In this document: one piece after another, positions 54,018 through 62,754 of the stretch
Numbering within the stretch: position 1 is the stretch's first letter
How the letters are laid out: every line of letters begins with the position of its first letter
From: Balneolaceae bacterium
Lineage (GTDB): Bacteria > Bacteroidota > Rhodothermia > Balneolales > Balneolaceae
Direction: 5' to 3'
Assembly (NCBI GenBank): GCA_018401935.1
Contig: JAGYJQ010000005.1
Location: forward strand, 62,001 to 126,000
DNA: 64,000 nucleotides
Notes under the pieces: generated by a model
The model's input: the letters and a program-made list of their open reading frames with translations, nothing else
Databases searched by the model: none
What the model was told of the DNA's origin: nothing
Program-made: the position numbers and the translations under genes

Positions 54018-55820
54018 ATGGTCTTACAAGCATTAGATTGGTGGATTATCGGGATATTCTTCATTATTCTTTTGGCTATAGGTTGGGTAGCCTCACAATC
54101 AGCCAGTAAAAACACGTCTGAGTATTTTCTTGGGGGACGTTCTATGCCATGGTGGTTGCTTGGGATATCCATGGTGGCCACCACTTTTTCAGCAGACACC
54201 CCAAATCTAGTGGCTGGATTAGTGCGTGAAGGTGGAGTGGCCAACAACTGGGCTTGGTGGGCATTTTTGATAACCGGTATGGTTACGGTGTTCATTTATG
54301 CAAAGTTATGGCGCCGATCGGAAGTTGTGACAGATTTAGGGTTGTATGAACTTCGCTATGGCGGTAAAGCAGCTTCGTTTCTTCGCGGTTTCCGGGCACT
54401 GTATTTAGGTATTTTCTTTAACTGCTTAATTATGGGGACCGTTACCTTAGCCGGAATTAAAATTGGTTCTATCATGCTGGGTTTAGAACCTTGGGTTATT
54501 GTACTTTCAATTTCTGTTATCGTAGTCCTTTATTCCTCTTTAGGGGGAATAAAAGGGGTTATTTGGGCTGATTTTTTCCAGTTTGGAATTGCTATGACGG
54601 GGGCTTTTTATGCCGCCTACATTGTATTACAAGAGCCAGAAATTGGGGGGTTACATGCCCTGATAACACATCCGGATGTGGTCCCAAAATTGAATCTTAT
54701 TCCCGATCTTAGTGATACTTCATTACTGCTTACTTTATTTATCATCCCTATAGCCGTCCAATGGTGGGCAGTGTGGTATCCGGGCTCAGAACCAGGTGGT
54801 GGGGGCTATATTGCACAGCGAATGCTAGCCGCTAAAGATGAAGAAAATGCTATTGGCGCTAGTTTACTCTTTAACGTCGCCCATTATGCGCTTCGCCCAT
54901 GGCCTTGGATTATTGTGGCCCTCGCATCTATCGTTATCTATCCAGATTTAGCCTCCATAAAATCAGAATTCCCTAACATAAAAGATCACTATCTGGGTGA
55001 TGATATTGCCTACCCGGCTATGCTGACCAAGCTAGGCACGGGATGGTTAGGTCTGGTTGTTGCCTCACTTATAGCCGCCATTATGTCTACCCTAAGCACC
55101 CATTTAAATTGGGGCGCATCTTACTTAGTGAATGACTTTTACAAGCGCTTTATCCGGCCAGACTCCAGCGAGGAGCATTTGGTTGCTATGGGGCGCTGGG
55201 CCACCGCAGGCTTGATGATTTTATCGGCCATCATGGCGACGACCATCTTAGAAAATGCAACTCAAGCCTTTGACATACTTCTTTTATCTGGAGCAGGATC
55301 GGGTGCTATTTACTTGTTGCGCTGGTTTTGGTGGCGAATTAACGCTTGGACTGAAATTGTGGCGATGGCCTCGGCTACCATCATGGCTTTTGTGTTAGTC
55401 CTACTGGTTCCTGATGCGTGGGTAGAAACTTCTTTATTGGACGCTGCAGCGGTTAAACTGCTCATCGCCGTAAGCTTTACTAGCTTGGTATGGATTGCTA
55501 CCACCTATCTGACTAAACCAGAAAGTATGGAAACCTTGATTCGATTTTACGAACAAGTGCAGCCAGGTGGGCCAGGTTGGAAAAAAGTGATAGATGCGGC
55601 GGAAAAACAAGGCATTCTATTTTCAGAAGAACAAAAAGGATGGGACTTACCCCAAAGTCTTCTAAGTGTAGCTTTGGGAACATTAGGTATTTATGCCGCC
55701 TTGTTTTCTACTGGTAACTTTATTTATGGGAAATGGGCTTGGGGCCTCGGGCTCATGTTCATTAGTTTGACCAGCAGTTTTTTAGTAATTCGGCTTTGGA
55801 GACAATTAAAAATTAACTAG
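54018..55820 (+). CDS. Sodium:solute symporter (SSS family)
   Basis: 600 aa with ~13-14 membrane helices. SSS features: SEYFLGGRSMPWWLLGISMVATT near residue 35, SSLGGIKGVIWADFFQFGI near 177, and LVVASLIAAIMSTLSTHLNWGASYLVNDFY near 345-375, the Na+-site region. Family members import sugars, amino acids or sialic-acid-like compounds with Na+. The GH109, nucleotidyltransferase and kinase genes follow with 9, 7 and 3 bp gaps, so an amino-sugar substrate is a reasonable inference. The loop ~500-545 carries an extra hydrophilic segment. Confidence 0.92.
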   Translation: MVLQALDWWIIGIFFIILLAIGWVASQSASKNTSEYFLGGRSMPWWLLGISMVATTFSADTPNLVAGLVREGGVANNWAWWAFLITGMVTVFIYAKLWRRSEVVTDLGLYELRYGGKAASFLRGFRALYLGIFFNCLIMGTVTLAGIKIGSIMLGLEPWVIVLSISVIVVLYSSLGGIKGVIWADFFQFGIAMTGAFYAAYIVLQEPEIGGLHALITHPDVVPKLNLIPDLSDTSLLLTLFIIPIAVQWWAVWYPGSEPGGGGYIAQRMLAAKDEENAIGASLLFNVAHYALRPWPWIIVALASIVIYPDLASIKSEFPNIKDHYLGDDIAYPAMLTKLGTGWLGLVVASLIAAIMSTLSTHLNWGASYLVNDFYKRFIRPDSSEEHLVAMGRWATAGLMILSAIMATTILENATQAFDILLLSGAGSGAIYLLRWFWWRINAWTEIVAMASATIMAFVLVLLVPDAWVETSLLDAAAVKLLIAVSFTSLVWIATTYLTKPESMETLIRFYEQVQPGGPGWKKVIDAAEKQGILFSEEQKGWDLPQSLLSVALGTLGIYAALFSTGNFIYGKWAWGLGLMFISLTSSFLVIRLWRQLKIN

Positions 55821-55829
55821 TACAGTACG

Positions 55830-57221
55830 ATGGATCGAAAAACCTTTATGAAAAAAAGTTCGCTTGCAGGACTCGCCGGGGTACTCGGCGGAGGTGCAAC
55901 AACTGGGGCAGCAAACGCATCAACCAGTGGAGAGAGTACATCTAAGACGGTCAAAAAGGGCGTTAATGATCATATTCAAATTGGATTTATTGGAACAGGA
56001 CTTCGTGGACGAAATCATGTAAATAACCTATTGGACCATCCGAAGGTGCAGTGCGTGGCTATTTGTGATATTGATCCGGATGCTATTGATCGAGCTTCGA
56101 AAATTATTGAGGCTAAGGGGCAGCCCAAACCCACCGTATATAGCGACCACGAACGAGCCTATGAGGATATGCTCGCGAAGGAGAATTTGGATGCGGTAGT
56201 CGTCGCAACCAATTGGAGATGGCATACGCCTATGTCACTAGCTGCTATGGAAGCGGGAGTGTACGTTGGGGTAGAAGTGTCTGGGGCATTTTCTGTGGAC
56301 GAGTGCTGGGAGTTGGTGCGCACACATGAGCGTACGGGTACTCACCTAATGTTTATGGAAAATGTGAATTATCGAAGGGATGTAATGGCTGTACTAAACA
56401 TGGTTCGGGATAATGTATTTGGGGAGTTACTGCATTTCCGGGGCGGATACCAGCATGATTTGCGTACCGTCAAGTTCAATGACGGTCAGGGTGGGCTGCT
56501 GTACGGGGAGGGATCCTACGGGGAAGCTCGTTGGCGTACCGAGCATTCGCTACAGCGTAACGGAGAATTGTACCCTACCCATGGGCTAGGACCGATAGCC
56601 ACATGGATGGATATGAATAGAGGGAACAGACTCACAAGTTTGAGCTCGCATGCGACCAAGGCCCGGTCGCTTAAACATTTTGCGAAACAGCATCCCGATG
56701 GAGGGCCTAATCACCCTTATGCAACTAAGGAATGGAAACTGGGTGATGTTGTTACCTCCACCCTCACGACGGCCCGAGGAGAAACGATTATTCTAACCCA
56801 TGACACCAATTTACCTCGACCCTATTCCCTTGGTTTTCGAATACAGGGAGTGCAAGGCTTGGCCGAATTTGACTATTATACCCAACGCGTTCACATCGAA
56901 GGCGTTTCAGAAAATCACCGCTGGGATGCGGGATCGGAATGGTTTGACAAGTACGATCATCCACTATGGAAGCAGTATGGCGAAGAAGCCGCAAATTCCG
57001 GGCATGGAGGAATGGATTTCTTCCTGGATAGAGCTTTTATAGAAGGGGTTCGCCGGCAGGAGCCCCCTGTAATTGATGTATATGATGGGGCTGTGATGCG
57101 GGTCATTACCCCATTATCCGAGCGTTCAATTGCCGAGGGCGGTGCTCCGCAGGAAATACCTGATTTCACTCAAGGTGCATGGATGCATCGCGCACCTGTA
57201 TTTGGCCTAGGGGATCTCTAA
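55830..57221 (+). CDS. Gfo/Idh/MocA protein of the GH109 type (alpha-N-acetylgalactosaminidase-like)
   Basis: 463 aa. An exported-type N-terminus (RKTFMKKSSLAGLAGVLGG) without the Tat RR pair is followed by an NAD-binding Rossmann motif (IQIGFIGTGLRGRNHVNNLL, CDIDPDAIDRA). GH109 landmarks are seen downstream: GGYQHDLR, TEHSLQRNGELYPTHGLGPIATWMDMNRGNR, ILTHDTNLPRPYS and the ending PDFTQGAWMHRAPVFG. GH109 enzymes use tightly bound NAD+ to cleave alpha-linked GalNAc by an oxidation-elimination route. It lies 9 bp after a symporter gene and 7 bp before a sugar nucleotidyltransferase gene, fitting amino-sugar use. Confidence 0.88.
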   Translation: MDRKTFMKKSSLAGLAGVLGGGATTGAANASTSGESTSKTVKKGVNDHIQIGFIGTGLRGRNHVNNLLDHPKVQCVAICDIDPDAIDRASKIIEAKGQPKPTVYSDHERAYEDMLAKENLDAVVVATNWRWHTPMSLAAMEAGVYVGVEVSGAFSVDECWELVRTHERTGTHLMFMENVNYRRDVMAVLNMVRDNVFGELLHFRGGYQHDLRTVKFNDGQGGLLYGEGSYGEARWRTEHSLQRNGELYPTHGLGPIATWMDMNRGNRLTSLSSHATKARSLKHFAKQHPDGGPNHPYATKEWKLGDVVTSTLTTARGETIILTHDTNLPRPYSLGFRIQGVQGLAEFDYYTQRVHIEGVSENHRWDAGSEWFDKYDHPLWKQYGEEAANSGHGGMDFFLDRAFIEGVRRQEPPVIDVYDGAVMRVITPLSERSIAEGGAPQEIPDFTQGAWMHRAPVFGLGDL

Positions 57222-57228
57222 ACTTCCT

Positions 57229-58167
57229 ATGCAATCCATCTCACTGGTCATACTTGCAGCAGGTTTAGGTAGCCGGTACGGAGGCCAAAAACAAACCGAC
57301 GGCATGGGCCCGAATCAAGAAAGCTTGCTCGACTACGCAATTTATGACGGGTTAATGGCCGGTTTTACTAAGATCGTTTTTGTGGTTCGAGAATCGATGA
57401 TGCCTAGCTTCAAAGAAGCACTGGAAACTAGATGGGGCAGCTATAGGAACAAGTACTATCCCGAAGCTTGTTTTGAGTGCGTATTACAAAAGATGGACGA
57501 TCTACCAGAGGGTTGTGAACGTCCGGTGGAGCGTACAAAACCGTGGGGAACGGCACATGCTCTATGGGCTGCTCGCGAATGTATCCATGAACCCTTTGCC
57601 ATGATTAATGCCGACGACTTTTATGGACGTGACGCTTTCCTTCGTATTGCCCAACACTTAACAACGCTAGACAATCATTCCTTGGGCGCCTGTTTGGTAG
57701 GATATCCGATCACTCGTACCCTTTCGAAAAATGGCTGCGTTTCTAGAGGTATTTGTGAAATTAGGCGCGGCAATCTAAGCCGAATCGTTGAGCGAACCCA
57801 TATTGAAACCGATGGAAGCTCTATTTGGTACAAAGAAAACGGAACCGTTCAACTTTTAGATGGGACCGAAATTGTTTCAATGAACTTAATGGGATTTAGT
57901 TCAGCAATTTTTACGGTACTTGAAGATCTTTTAACCAATTTTTTCACCGAAAAAATTCAGGGGATGAATCCTCAGAAGCTCTCGGCGGAATGCTATATTC
58001 CCAGCGCCCTTCAGTCCTGTATCGAACGAGGTCTTTCGGTTCCGGTACTCGAGAGTAACTCTGTCTGGTTTGGAGTTACCTATCCGGATGATGCGCCCAT
58101 TGTTCGTGATTCATTGCTCGATTTGGTAGAAAATGGGGCTTACCCAACGCCCCTTTGGACGCAATAA
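57229..58167 (+). CDS. Sugar nucleotidyltransferase family protein
   Basis: 312 aa. The N-terminal signature is ILAAGLGSRYGGQKQTDGMGP (G-x-G-S/T-R with a downstream Lys), followed by an NTP-transferase fold (INADDFYGRDAF for the metal Asp pair; VLEDLLTNFF). It should join a sugar-1-phosphate to a nucleotide. The gap to the kinase gene is 3 bp, and the pair (kinase giving HexNAc-1-phosphate, then nucleotidyl transfer) would form a two-step salvage of N-acetylhexosamine. Nucleotide and sugar specificity are not readable. Confidence 0.88.
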   Translation: MQSISLVILAAGLGSRYGGQKQTDGMGPNQESLLDYAIYDGLMAGFTKIVFVVRESMMPSFKEALETRWGSYRNKYYPEACFECVLQKMDDLPEGCERPVERTKPWGTAHALWAARECIHEPFAMINADDFYGRDAFLRIAQHLTTLDNHSLGACLVGYPITRTLSKNGCVSRGICEIRRGNLSRIVERTHIETDGSSIWYKENGTVQLLDGTEIVSMNLMGFSSAIFTVLEDLLTNFFTEKIQGMNPQKLSAECYIPSALQSCIERGLSVPVLESNSVWFGVTYPDDAPIVRDSLLDLVENGAYPTPLWTQ

Positions 58168-58170
58168 GCT

Positions 58171-59373
58171 ATGTCAATTAAAAAAAAATCTTCCTCAGAG
58201 CTGATAAGGGTTATCACGTCTTTCCTACCTGAGATACTGGTTAATGAACTTGAGGTGCAGCAACTAGGACTTGGTCACATTCATGAAAGTTACCTCATTC
58301 AACAATCAGGCACACCAAACTGGATTCTTCAGAGAATGAACACCCAGGTTTTCACCAAGCCCCAACAGGTTGAAAAAAATCACCAAGCCCTAGTTCATTT
58401 ATTCAAAAAGGAATCCATACATACCTTAGGGATTCAACTACCTGAAGTGGTACCCTACTCGGCTCAAAGCCTGTATTATTGGGATGCAGACCATCAGCCT
58501 TGGCGACTGTATACCTATTATGGTGAGCATATTTGTTATGAATATTGCCCTTCGCTTGAGATTGCTCGAAAGGCTGGTAAAGCCTTTGGTCGGTTTTCAC
58601 GAGTGCTTAATAAAGCTGAGAATAACCATGAGAATGAACCGGTAAAGCATGATTCTGAAAGAGTAGAGGCTATTTCGGAGAAAATTTTGCGACCAACAAC
58701 TGCCCGGATCGCTGAAGCATTCAAGCCTACAATCGACGCCTTCCACAGCATCCACCATCGAGCCCACCAACACCACGCCGCACGGGCAAGGTACCATGGG
58801 CCCCTACAATTAACGACCAAACAGGGATCTCACCTGCTACCATTTGACCTTGAGGCCTGGAATATCACCATCGAACAATACCTCCCTATGCTTATAGGCA
58901 TGGAACATGCTCTTACCAACGATGAGGGTCACCGTTTTAATCGATTATCCCATAATGACGCCAAGTTGAATAACCTGCTCCTTCACCCAGAAAATGAACC
59001 CGCTGTCATACTTGATTTAGATACCGTGATGCCCGGATCCTTGTTGTTTGATTTAGGCGATGGCCTACGTAGTATTGCCACATCGGCTAAAGAAGACGAA
59101 CCAGACCTAGCCCAAGTTCGCATACATTGGGAGTATTATCAGCAGTATAAAGACGCTTTTTTAGCCGAAGTCGATTCAATGCTAAACCAGGATGAACAGC
59201 GCTATATCTCCTTTGCTGGCCCTTATATGACCTTTATCATGGGTCTGCGATTCTATACTGATTTTCTAGACGGTAATCGCTACTACTCTTGCAACTACCC
59301 AGAACACAACTTGGTACGAGCCCGAAACCAATTCCACCTCTTCCACCAAATGATGGAAAAGGTGAACGGTTAA
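58171..59373 (+). CDS. N-acetylhexosamine 1-kinase-like phosphotransferase
   Basis: 400 aa with an aminoglycoside-phosphotransferase fold. Seen: LGLGHIHESYLIQQ (nucleotide loop), WILQRMNTQVF, catalytic loop RLSHNDAKLNNLLLHPE and metal site AVILDLDTVMPGSLLFDLGDGLR. This pattern fits NahK-type anomeric kinases that phosphorylate GlcNAc/GalNAc at C1. Adjacent to the nucleotidyltransferase gene. It lacks the motifs of true aminoglycoside resistance enzymes, and the context argues against resistance. Confidence 0.83.
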   Translation: MSIKKKSSSELIRVITSFLPEILVNELEVQQLGLGHIHESYLIQQSGTPNWILQRMNTQVFTKPQQVEKNHQALVHLFKKESIHTLGIQLPEVVPYSAQSLYYWDADHQPWRLYTYYGEHICYEYCPSLEIARKAGKAFGRFSRVLNKAENNHENEPVKHDSERVEAISEKILRPTTARIAEAFKPTIDAFHSIHHRAHQHHAARARYHGPLQLTTKQGSHLLPFDLEAWNITIEQYLPMLIGMEHALTNDEGHRFNRLSHNDAKLNNLLLHPENEPAVILDLDTVMPGSLLFDLGDGLRSIATSAKEDEPDLAQVRIHWEYYQQYKDAFLAEVDSMLNQDEQRYISFAGPYMTFIMGLRFYTDFLDGNRYYSCNYPEHNLVRARNQFHLFHQMMEKVNG

Positions 59374-59406
59374 ACGATACGCTTTGAGTGGCTCTAGTGG
59401 TAAATC

Positions 59407-61045
59407 CTACCAGAAGATAGCGTAAAGAACAGCCGTAATAATTAGCACGGTATACGCACCAATATTAAAGGATCGACTCGTTTTGAAGGTTTCCGAAGTG
59501 GTAATAATGGCTTTAGGGTCATCATCATTTGGATTGGTCGTCAAAGAAACACCTGCAATAATAACTATGGTAAGGATCAAGGTGTAATACATTTGAGTTA
59601 AAAACGGCAATTCCAACGACGGGACCTTTAACAATAATGCAATCACAATGGATGAAAGCACCCCATAAATAGCGGCTTTGGTAGTGGTTTTCTTCCAGAA
59701 AAGCCCCATGATAAAGACGGCTAAGATCCCTGGACTCACTAAGCCAGTATATTCTTGAATATATTGAAACATCTGAGGAATGTTGCTTAATTGAGGTGCA
59801 ACTAGAACTGCAATAATCAAGGCTACAATAGCAGTTAAACGACCCACTGTTACGGTTTGTTTATCGGTAGCTTCTCTATTGAAATAGGGTTTGTAAATAT
59901 CCATAGTAAAGATAGTGGCTACCGAGATTAAGCATGGAAGCTAAGAAGAGACAATAGCGGCTGCAAGTGCTGCTACCACCAAACCTTTGAATCCAGGCAT
60001 CACAAATTCACTAATTAACCAAGGGTACGGCCTTATCGTTATCAAGTCCACCACCTGCTTTGGTAAAGGCTTCTACCACTCCAGGAATCGTATTGGTTCC
60101 CTCAGGCTGGGAAAACATCACATAGGCAACAATTCCAGGAATAACGACAATCAAAGGAATGATGAGCTTTAAAAATGCTGCAAAAACAATCCCCTTTTGA
60201 GACTCCTCGAGAGATTTAGCGGCTAATGTCCTCTGGATAATGTATTGGTTAAATCCCCAATAATATAAGTTAGCCACCCACATCCCGCCTACCAACACTG
60301 CAATTCCTGGGAGGTTATTAAACTCTGGATTATCTCGATCCAAAATCATATGAAATTTATCTCCGGCTACATCATAGATATGGTTAATTCCGCGTAACAC
60401 ACCACCATCTGGTGTAACTTGATCCAAGGCTATGAAGGTTGTTACTAGACCGCCTAAGACCAACAATACGACCTGTACAACATCGGTCCAAGCTACCGCA
60501 GATAATCCACCATAAATTGAGTAGGCTGCCGCAATTAATGCCAAACCAATGAGAGAGGCCCAAATTAGACTCCCATCACCGACCCCGAAAATGGTATCCA
60601 ACGCTTTTGCACCCAAGAAAATGACCGTAGTCAGGTTTACAAACACAAATAAGGCAATCCAAAATACCGCCAAAATGGTTTTCAAGGTGGTATTAAATCG
60701 CTGCTCAACAAATTCGGGTATGGTGTATAATTTTTTCTCTATAAAAATAGGGAGAAACTTCCCAACAATTAAGAGGGTAATGGCAGCCATCCACTCATAG
60801 GTAGCAATGGCAAGACCGACCGCAAAGCCTGAGCCAGACATACCAATAATTTGTTCCGCCGAGATGTTTGCCGCGATTAGTGACGCCCCTATCGCCCACC
60901 ATGGGAGCGATTTACCAGCTAAAAAGTAATCTTCTGCATTTTTCTGGTGCCCGTCTTTATCTCTAGAAACCCAAAGCCCAATTCCTACAATCAACATGAT
61001 GTAGGCTACAAAAACAATAATATCAATGGTCTCAAATCCGCTCAT
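59407..61045 (-). pseudogene. Sodium:solute symporter disrupted by three single-base indels
   Basis: The start is at ATG 61045. The first ~345 residues are an intact SSS protein (EDYFLAGKSLPWWAIGAS, SIYGGLSAVAWTDVVQVV, IIQRTLAAKSLEES). Near 60028 one extra base shifts the frame; in the new frame the expected sequence continues (PWLISEFVMPGFKGLVVAAL...AAIVSS) to about 59945, where a missing base and, near 59930, an extra base break and restore it. The C-terminal part (from DIYKPYF, 59407-59904) is intact. Coding identity is preserved on both sides, so this is either a very recent pseudogene or clustered sequencing error. It faces the GH109/kinase cluster head-on. Confidence 0.85.
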
Positions 61046-61212
61046 AGGTGTATATTTTATTATGGTTAGTTCTGCGCTTAATAAAAGGAATTCTATAAAC
61101 ATTTAGAATACAGAAGTTCTTTTTTTACTTTACGGTATAAACTAACTAAAGAAAAACAGAATTACGTTTCTATTCTAATAGCGACAAAAACCCCAAATAA
61201 ATTAGTACACTC

Positions 61213-61680
61213 ATGAAAAAAGCATCTCTATTACTGTTTCTAATGGCATTTGCCATGATTGGATTCTCCTGCGGTGAATCCGAAGCAGATCGAATGGCCA
61301 GAGAACAAGCACGAATAGATTCTATTCGTGTCGCTGAACAAGCCGCACTTGAAGCGCGGATGCAAGCCGTAGAAGATAGTTTAGCTGCGGTAGAAGCCGT
61401 CCGATTAGCGGAAGAAGCTGCAAAAACAGCCTATACATTTGATGAAAATGGCAGTTATGTCATCCAAACCGGCGCATGGCGCTCTGAAGTAAAAGCAAAT
61501 GCACTAGCTGCTCAATGGGCTAGTGAAGGTGTTTCTGCTGCTTACGTCGTCCAAACCGGCGATGAAACAACCGGTGATGTTTGGTTTCGAGTTCGACTTG
61601 GTTATTTCCCAAGCATGCAAGACGCCCAAAACTTTGGCACTGAAATGGGTCTGAGTTACTGGGTAACCACTAGAAACTAA
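61213..61680 (+). CDS. SPOR-domain lipoprotein
   Basis: 155 aa. Lipoprotein signal ending GFSC (Cys20), an Ala/Glu/Arg-rich helix (~27-75) likely a coiled coil, and a C-terminal SPOR domain (~80-155: YVIQTGAWRSEVKANALAAQW, WFRVRLGYFPSMQDAQNF). SPOR domains bind denuded septal glycan, so a role at division sites or in cell-wall remodelling is likely. Preceded by a 110-bp promoter gap divergent to the broken symporter gene. Confidence 0.9.
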   Translation: MKKASLLLFLMAFAMIGFSCGESEADRMAREQARIDSIRVAEQAALEARMQAVEDSLAAVEAVRLAEEAAKTAYTFDENGSYVIQTGAWRSEVKANALAAQWASEGVSAAYVVQTGDETTGDVWFRVRLGYFPSMQDAQNFGTEMGLSYWVTTRN

Positions 61681-61829
61681 GGTCTGGATAGCATTTCTAT
61701 TGACTATTTGATCGTATCTAATGCGTGAAAAGGCTCATTAACATGCTAAAAAATATTTTAGTTGCTTATCTCGCAAGCAATTAGTTAATTGAGTCAACGC
61801 TCAAGTAGCGTCTCTCTTGATGAATAGTC
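61681..61829. other. Intergenic region with two small hairpins ahead of a terminator
   Basis: Between the SPOR gene and the terminator at 61830. Two short hairpins are visible: TTGCTT-N7-AAGCAA (near 61761-61779) and ACGCT-N5-AGCGT (near 61797-61811). No ORF longer than 13 codons. It could be a long 3' UTR or a small RNA gene. Confidence 0.4.
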
Positions 61830-61868
61830 AGGGCATTATATCGGAATGATGTAATGCCCTATTTTTTT
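61830..61868 (+). terminator. Rho-independent terminator
   Basis: Perfect 9-bp stem AGGGCATTA (61830-61838) with TAATGCCCT (61852-61860), 13-nt loop, then ATTTTTTT. It ends transcription from the SPOR gene or from an RNA in the gap before it. Confidence 0.9.
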
Positions 61869-61960
61869 GCATCAACTTATCTATATTATACGTATACGTT
61901 TAAAATACGTACTAACTTGCCCTATTATCCTATCGTCCTGAATACGCTGACTCACTAGTT

Positions 61961-62317
61961 ATGATGAAACACTTTACGATTACCAAACGCCAAGAAGAGC
62001 ATATTGCGATTCTTGAAATAAATGGAGAACTGGATGCTCATACTGCTTTCCAGCTTGAACAGCAGTTTAAAACCTTAATTGAAACAGAGGCTTACCACAT
62101 AATAGTAAACTGTTCAAACTTAGAATATATAGCGAGTGCTGGGCTAGGTGTGTTCATGGCCTATATAGAAGATATTCGAAATCTTGGCGGGGATATTAAA
62201 CTATCAAATATGACCGATGGTGTCTATCATGTCTTTGACTTATTGGGTTTCCCTAGTTTGTATGATATTCATAGAGATGAATCTGAGGCTCTTAACAGTT
62301 TCAACACCCAAAAGTAG
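61961..62317 (+). CDS. STAS-domain anti-sigma factor antagonist (RsbV/SpoIIAA-like)
   Basis: 118 aa single STAS domain: IAILEINGELDAHTAFQLEQQF, IIVNCSNLEYIASAGLGVFMAYIEDIRNLGGDIKL, and VFDLLGF near the end. The phosphorylatable serine is most likely the one in IASAGLG; the usual Asp before it is Ala. In partner switching the unphosphorylated antagonist binds the serine kinase and frees its target. The kinase and phosphatase genes follow directly, so this is a complete module. No sigma factor gene is seen before the window ends. Confidence 0.92.
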   Translation: MMKHFTITKRQEEHIAILEINGELDAHTAFQLEQQFKTLIETEAYHIIVNCSNLEYIASAGLGVFMAYIEDIRNLGGDIKLSNMTDGVYHVFDLLGFPSLYDIHRDESEALNSFNTQK

Positions 62318-62331
62318 TCCGGTTCAGTATC

Positions 62332-62751
62332 TTGAAAGCTTCCACATCGCATAGCATTAATGTATCCTCCTCTACTGAGCATCTGCGAGAAGTGCGCAAC
62401 TTTGTTCAAAAATATGTCCAACAATTTGATGTGAATAAAAACGATTTAGACGAAATCATTTTAGCGGTTGACGAAGCTTATACCAACATCATAAAACACG
62501 CCTACAATAACGATCCCAATCAGACTGTAAAAATAGAATTAGGCACCTCTACCGACACATTATGGGTACAACTGAGCGATACTGGTTTTCATTTTAATGC
62601 GGATGAATATCAACCCCCGGATCTTCTAAAAAGAATTAAAAATAAACAACGTGGTGGCATGGGTGTTTATTTAATTAACAAACTTATGGATTCGGTGGAA
62701 TATTCTAGCGCCGGTAAAACCAATACCATATTGATGCGAAAACGGATCTAA
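62332..62751 (+). CDS. Anti-sigma serine kinase (RsbW/SpoIIAB-like, HATPase_c)
   Basis: 139 aa from TTG 62332, 14 bp after the STAS gene. GHKL ATPase motifs: N-box VDEAYTNIIKHAY, G1 LSDTGFHF and G2 KQRGGMGVYLINKLMD. It should phosphorylate the STAS protein and bind its regulatory target. No ATG is available near the N-terminus, so the TTG start is accepted. The phosphatase gene begins 3 bp downstream. Confidence 0.88.
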   Translation: MKASTSHSINVSSSTEHLREVRNFVQKYVQQFDVNKNDLDEIILAVDEAYTNIIKHAYNNDPNQTVKIELGTSTDTLWVQLSDTGFHFNADEYQPPDLLKRIKNKQRGGMGVYLINKLMDSVEYSSAGKTNTILMRKRI

Positions 62752-62754
62752 CCA

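Noticed and set aside
58171..59373. Aminoglycoside resistance phosphotransferase
   Set aside because: The fold is shared, but length, motif details and the sugar-nucleotide neighbours point to an anomeric HexNAc kinase.
61743..61784. 13-codon ORF after the SPOR gene
   Set aside because: Too short, no ribosome binding site and its codons overlap a predicted hairpin.
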